This document shows positions 1 to 64,000 of a stretch of DNA of 64,000 nucleotides, in pieces (position 1 is the first letter of the stretch; every line of letters begins with the position of its first letter). The DNA is taken from the NCBI GenBank assembly GCA_036898135.1, contig CM072514.1, positions 84,249,122 to 84,313,121 of the forward strand, given 5' to 3'. The notes under the pieces were generated by a model. The model ran no database searches and was not told the DNA's origin. It worked only from the letters and a program-made list of their open reading frames with translations. Made by a program: the position numbers and the translations under genes. The stretch is from Oncomelania hupensis (lineage: Eukaryota; Mollusca; Gastropoda; Littorinimorpha; Pomatiopsidae).

Positions 1-619
1 CAGTAAGTGGCAGCATTTTTCTGTGGAACTTTTTTATTTTATTAGACATACATCAAAGCAACAATATATTGAACTAGGCTTTAAAGCTCATGGGGCAGTA
101 CAGCCAGACAAATGGAGAGGGGGGGCGGGTAAGAGATGGAGGTGAGGGGTTGGGTACCCAATATACCAAAGACAGCAAGAACGGTGTAAAATAACATTAG
201 GAGCATTGCAGTACTTGACGGCAATAAAACTACATAATATCAAATGATACACGGGCAAAACAACAATGGCTCCACATGAAAATAACAGGATCCAACCATT
301 TGGTTCACCTATTCAACCAGTATTCAACTAAAAAAACGAAAGACACTAGGAACAAGTAGAGAAGACAAAGAGAATTTTAAAAAATACGCGTACACAATGT
401 GAGAATACGACGACACGGGGGGGAAAACAGCACACCAAGCAGCATTGATGAGATTCAAAGAGAAGAGAAATTCAATGCAGCATTATTCAAAGAGGGAAAA
501 TATAGTTCCAATAAAACGTCCTAAATTCATTAGTCTGCTTTTCGATTTTGAATTAATTAGCCGACTTCTACATTGGGCTTTAAAATTGCTTTGCTGTGCC
601 GTGGATAGAGTGTTCTTTT
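1..619. other. unassigned intron sequence
   Basis: AT-rich intron sequence with a G-rich patch near 119-130. I see no cadherin exon, RNA gene or recognisable repeat here. Confidence 0.5.
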
Positions 620-1282
620 CATCCAAGGCCAATCCCTCAATACAGTGCATAGCTTCAAATATTTAGGAGCCATTGTATCAGACAATGGGTCCCGACAGGA
701 AGTCCTCTCCAGGATCGCACAAATAACTGTTGCCTTGACAATGTTGAAGTCCCTTTAAAAAGACAGTACCATCAGTCTACATTCCAAGGTAGGGATGCTG
801 CGCTCCCTCGTCATCTCCATCTTCCTATACGCTTACGAAACATGGACTCTCACAGCTGATCTACAACAAAGAATACAAAGCATTGAGATGAGGTGATACA
901 GAAGACTTCTGGGCATTTCCTATACTCAGCACATCACCAATGACAAAGCCCGACAGACCATCACACAAGCCATTGGACAACATGATGACCTGCTCACAAT
1001 GGTGAAGAAACGGAAACTCCGATGGTATGGCCACGTCACCAGAGTATCAGGCCGGCCTTGTAAGGACCATCGTGCAAGGCACAGTGCAAGGAGGCAGAAG
1101 AAGAGGGAGACAGAAACAGAGGTGGGAGGACAACATTCGAGAATGGACTGGCTTGACACTGAGCGAAGCCATGATGGTTGCTGAGGACATAGAAAGATGG
1201 AGTACGCTGGTTAAACGATCATCTGTGGTGCCCCAACGACCTCCGAGTTACAGGATAGGATAGGATATGAAGGATAGGATAG
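620..1282 (+). mobile_element. RTE-like LINE, 3' fragment
   Basis: Broken coding sequence matching the C-terminal part of the LINE better preserved at 55254-57735: a core KKRKLRWYGHVTR-like motif, a GRRRGR-type basic stretch, then EWTGLTLSEAM and ERWSTLVKRSSVVPQRP. It ends in repeated GGATAG units, the tail of all copies in this window. In-frame stops and frame changes show it is dead. Fragment positions of the 5' edge are approximate. Confidence 0.75.
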
Positions 1283-1329
1283 AGTGTTCAATGAAAAATG
1301 CATAAAAAAATGTTTTAGACTATTCAGGT

Positions 1330-1440
1330 AGTCCATCCACAAGACAAATAACATAATGTCTTTTTTAAGCTGCTTGCACGCTGATTTGTCAGCTTTCCTT
1401 TCAATAATGTGGATGTACAAGCTCTTCTATGATCGTTCTA
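1330..1440 (+). repeat. dispersed short repeat, copy 1 of 3
   Basis: It shares AAGCTGC..ACGCT, then a TCTTCTATGATCGTTCTA-like segment with 4560-4660 (same strand) and 62480-62640 (opposite strand). No ORF. Probably a small non-autonomous element; class unknown. Confidence 0.5.
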
Positions 1441-1530
1441 TCTAAATGTTTGAAGTAAAAAGAACCCAGGCTCCCTTTAAGAATAATAAATATTTGTTGA
1501 AAATAAGGATTTTCTGATGTTGTTTTTCAG

Positions 1531-62376
<60,846 letters not shown>

Positions 62377-62479
62377 GTAAGCTCCCTTTGTTATACTGGG
62401 TGTTTCTAGTTCTGTACGGAATGGGTGAAATTTCAAGTAAGCGTGACATCTTTTTTTTTTCCCTTCTTCTTCTCAAATC

Positions 62480-62640
62480 TTTTACACTACGTAGCATGAT
62501 CGTAGAAGAGTTTATTCATCCACATTATTGCACAGGTGAAATCTCTCCAATTAGCGCAGACTTATCTTAAAAAGACTCTTTTGGAAGTCCATTTTTAACC
62601 CCACATTTGTTTATTGCATGCTTTTAATGGTACGTTTGTT
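62480..62640 (-). repeat. dispersed short repeat, copy 3 of 3 (inverted)
   Basis: CTACGTAGCATGATCGTAGA and following bases match the reverse complement of 4600-4660. Confidence 0.55.
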
Positions 62641-62929
62641 GATCAACTGGGATTGTTCGTTGTGTGGATGTCAGGTTATTGTTAATGTGCTAATTACTGC
62701 CACTGTACTTGCTCATGCAGGTTGAGATGAATAAAGTTAGTATAGAAGTATCGTATAAAAGCGATGGCATCGTAGGCTATCAGCCTTTTGCCCTCTAGGT
62801 AGACGCACATTTATGAGCACACTTGTCACTTGTCACACTGGCAGGCTTTCAGGCACCAGTTGTTTGATCAATTTTGCCCGCTGGAGGGAGGTGAGATTAG
62901 GAAATCTCCGCCTAAGTCATTGGAAGTTG

Positions 62930-63100
62930 TTTTGTATTGCATTGTGTTGTATTGTATTGTGTTGTTTTGTATTGCATTGTGTTGTTTTGTATTGCATTGT
63001 GTTGTATTGCATTGTGTTGTATTGTATTGCATTGTGTTGTATTGTGTTGTTTTGTATTGCATTGTGTTGTTTTGTATTGCATTGTGTTGTATTGTGTCAC
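62930..63100. repeat. (TTGTG/TTGTA/TTGCA)n pentanucleotide repeat
   Basis: Pentanucleotide array with TTGTATTGCATTGTG higher-order units. Cys/Val/Leu- and Asn/Thr/Gln-rich frames here are artefacts. Confidence 0.95.
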
Positions 63101-64000
63101 GGACCGATATTTGTGTATTAGACATTGACAGTACGGTTGTAGTAATATAGGCCTACTAGTCAATGACGTCACGAATTTTTAGTTGGCGGCAAATTCGTGA
63201 GCTTGATTTTTGGTCAGTCTTCGTATGTTTTGAGTGGAGAGAGGGTGTGTGCTCTCCGGCGACAGTGTTCGCTGATAATTTCCCTGTAGAGAGAGAGACC
63301 TGTAGCGGGGCTACAGAGAAGAACAAGAAGAAGTGAGAAGGAGGAGAAGAAGATAGGAGAAGAATAAGTGAGAAGGAGAAGGAGAAGAGAGAAGAAGAAT
63401 ACGACGAAGAAGAAGTGAAGCAGAAGAGAAGAAAAGGAAGTGAGAAGGGGAACAGGAAGAGAGAAGAAGAAGAATACGAAGAAGAAGAAGAGGAAGAGGA
63501 AGCGAGAAGAAGACGAGAGAGCTGACGAAAGAGAAGAGCTGACGAAAGAAGAAGAGCTGACGTAAAGAGAGAGAGCTGACGAAGAGAGAAAAAACTGCCG
63601 AAGGGAAGAGCCGACGAAGTGAAGGGCCGACGAAGATAGAAGAGCTGACGAAGAGAGAAAAGCTGACGAAGAGAAGAGCTGACGAAGAGGAGAGCTGACG
63701 AAGAGAGAAAAGCTGACGAAGAGAAGAGCTGACGAAGAGGAGAGCTGACGAAGAGGAGAGCTGACGAAGAGAGAAAAGCTGACGAAGAGAAGAGCTGATG
63801 AAGAGGAGAGCTGACGAAGAGATGAGCCGACGAAGAGAGAAGAGCTGACGTGACGAAGAGGAGAGCTGACGAAGAGAGAAGTGCGACGAAGAAGAAGAGG
63901 AGGAGTAGAATGAGAGAAGAGCGACGAAGGGGGAAAGACGGTGTAGGTAGAGAGATTATGACAGTGGGAGTCGTGGAGTTATAATATTGTGAATAATTCT
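63101..64000. repeat. purine-rich leader and GACGAAGAGAAGAGCT minisatellite
   Basis: 63290-63510 is GAAGAA-rich. 63520-63880 repeats units of GAGAGCTGACGAAGAG and GAAAAGCTGACGAAGAG. The last ~100 bp look unique. No ORF or exon found. The layout could be the leader of another LTR element entering from the right, but no domain supports this. Confidence 0.7.

Noticed and set aside
62813..63172. Cys/Val/Leu-rich frames resembling membrane peptides
   Set aside because: Products of a TTGTG/TTGTA pentanucleotide repeat, open in all three frames on both strands.

Overview
The window is eukaryotic DNA, almost certainly from a metazoan. Short GT-AG exons with split codons are scattered through repeat-rich introns. 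Repeat content (RTE-like LINEs with GGATAG tails, Ty3/Gypsy LTR elements, tRNA- and 5S-derived SINEs, very long trinucleotide microsatellites) and a giant cadherin-repeat gene suggest a marine lophotrochozoan, most likely a mollusc. That species guess is inference; no species-diagnostic gene is present.

Backbone: one plus-strand gene runs through the whole window. I resolve 30 internal exons (1531 to 62376, about 6.3 kb of coding sequence, about 2,110 residues). Their split codons join in phase into a continuous chain of roughly 20 extracellular cadherin (EC) repeats. There is no start codon, signal peptide, transmembrane segment or cytoplasmic tail, so both ends of the gene lie outside. The repertoire (many EC repeats, no EGF or laminin-G domain seen) fits a large non-classical cadherin of the Fat/Dachsous/CDH23 kind. 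Exons 12, 13 and 14 carry four net +1 insertions that break the frame; all other exons are intact.

Introns, left to right: an RTE-like LINE fragment (about 620-1282); SINE and MITE pieces; a young minus-strand LTR element with 1.75-kb LTRs and one chimeric ORF (5056-10213); a TA-flanked MITE (13326-13726); SINE copies with long trinucleotide tails (15.6-16.6 kb) and a Gypsy LTR fragment (16.7 kb); LINE remnants (21.6, 22.5-23.2, 25.3-26.2 kb); a low-information stretch at 26.5-28.8 kb; a SINE with an internal 18-bp minisatellite (29.1 kb); a repeat packed with TCAAGGTCA motifs (32.7-33.6 kb); a structurally complete plus-strand Gypsy element (35373-41446) inserted in a 30-bp minisatellite; a solo LTR of the same family (46441-47062); a second TCAAGGTCA-rich copy (50.8-51.7 kb); a TIR element with a nested RTE LINE and SINE (54181-57795); a 21-bp minisatellite inside a SINE (60.85-61.86 kb); and a purine-rich tandem repeat at the right end (63.3-63.9 kb).

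The cadherin gene is the only host gene I can support; everything else with coding capacity belongs to mobile elements. The most noteworthy items are the two LTR elements whose integrase lies upstream of reverse transcriptase, the period-two pattern of linkers and cysteine pairs in the cadherin, the clustered +1 indels, the heat-shock-element-like array before gag-pol, and two minisatellites that grew from internal segments of one SINE family.
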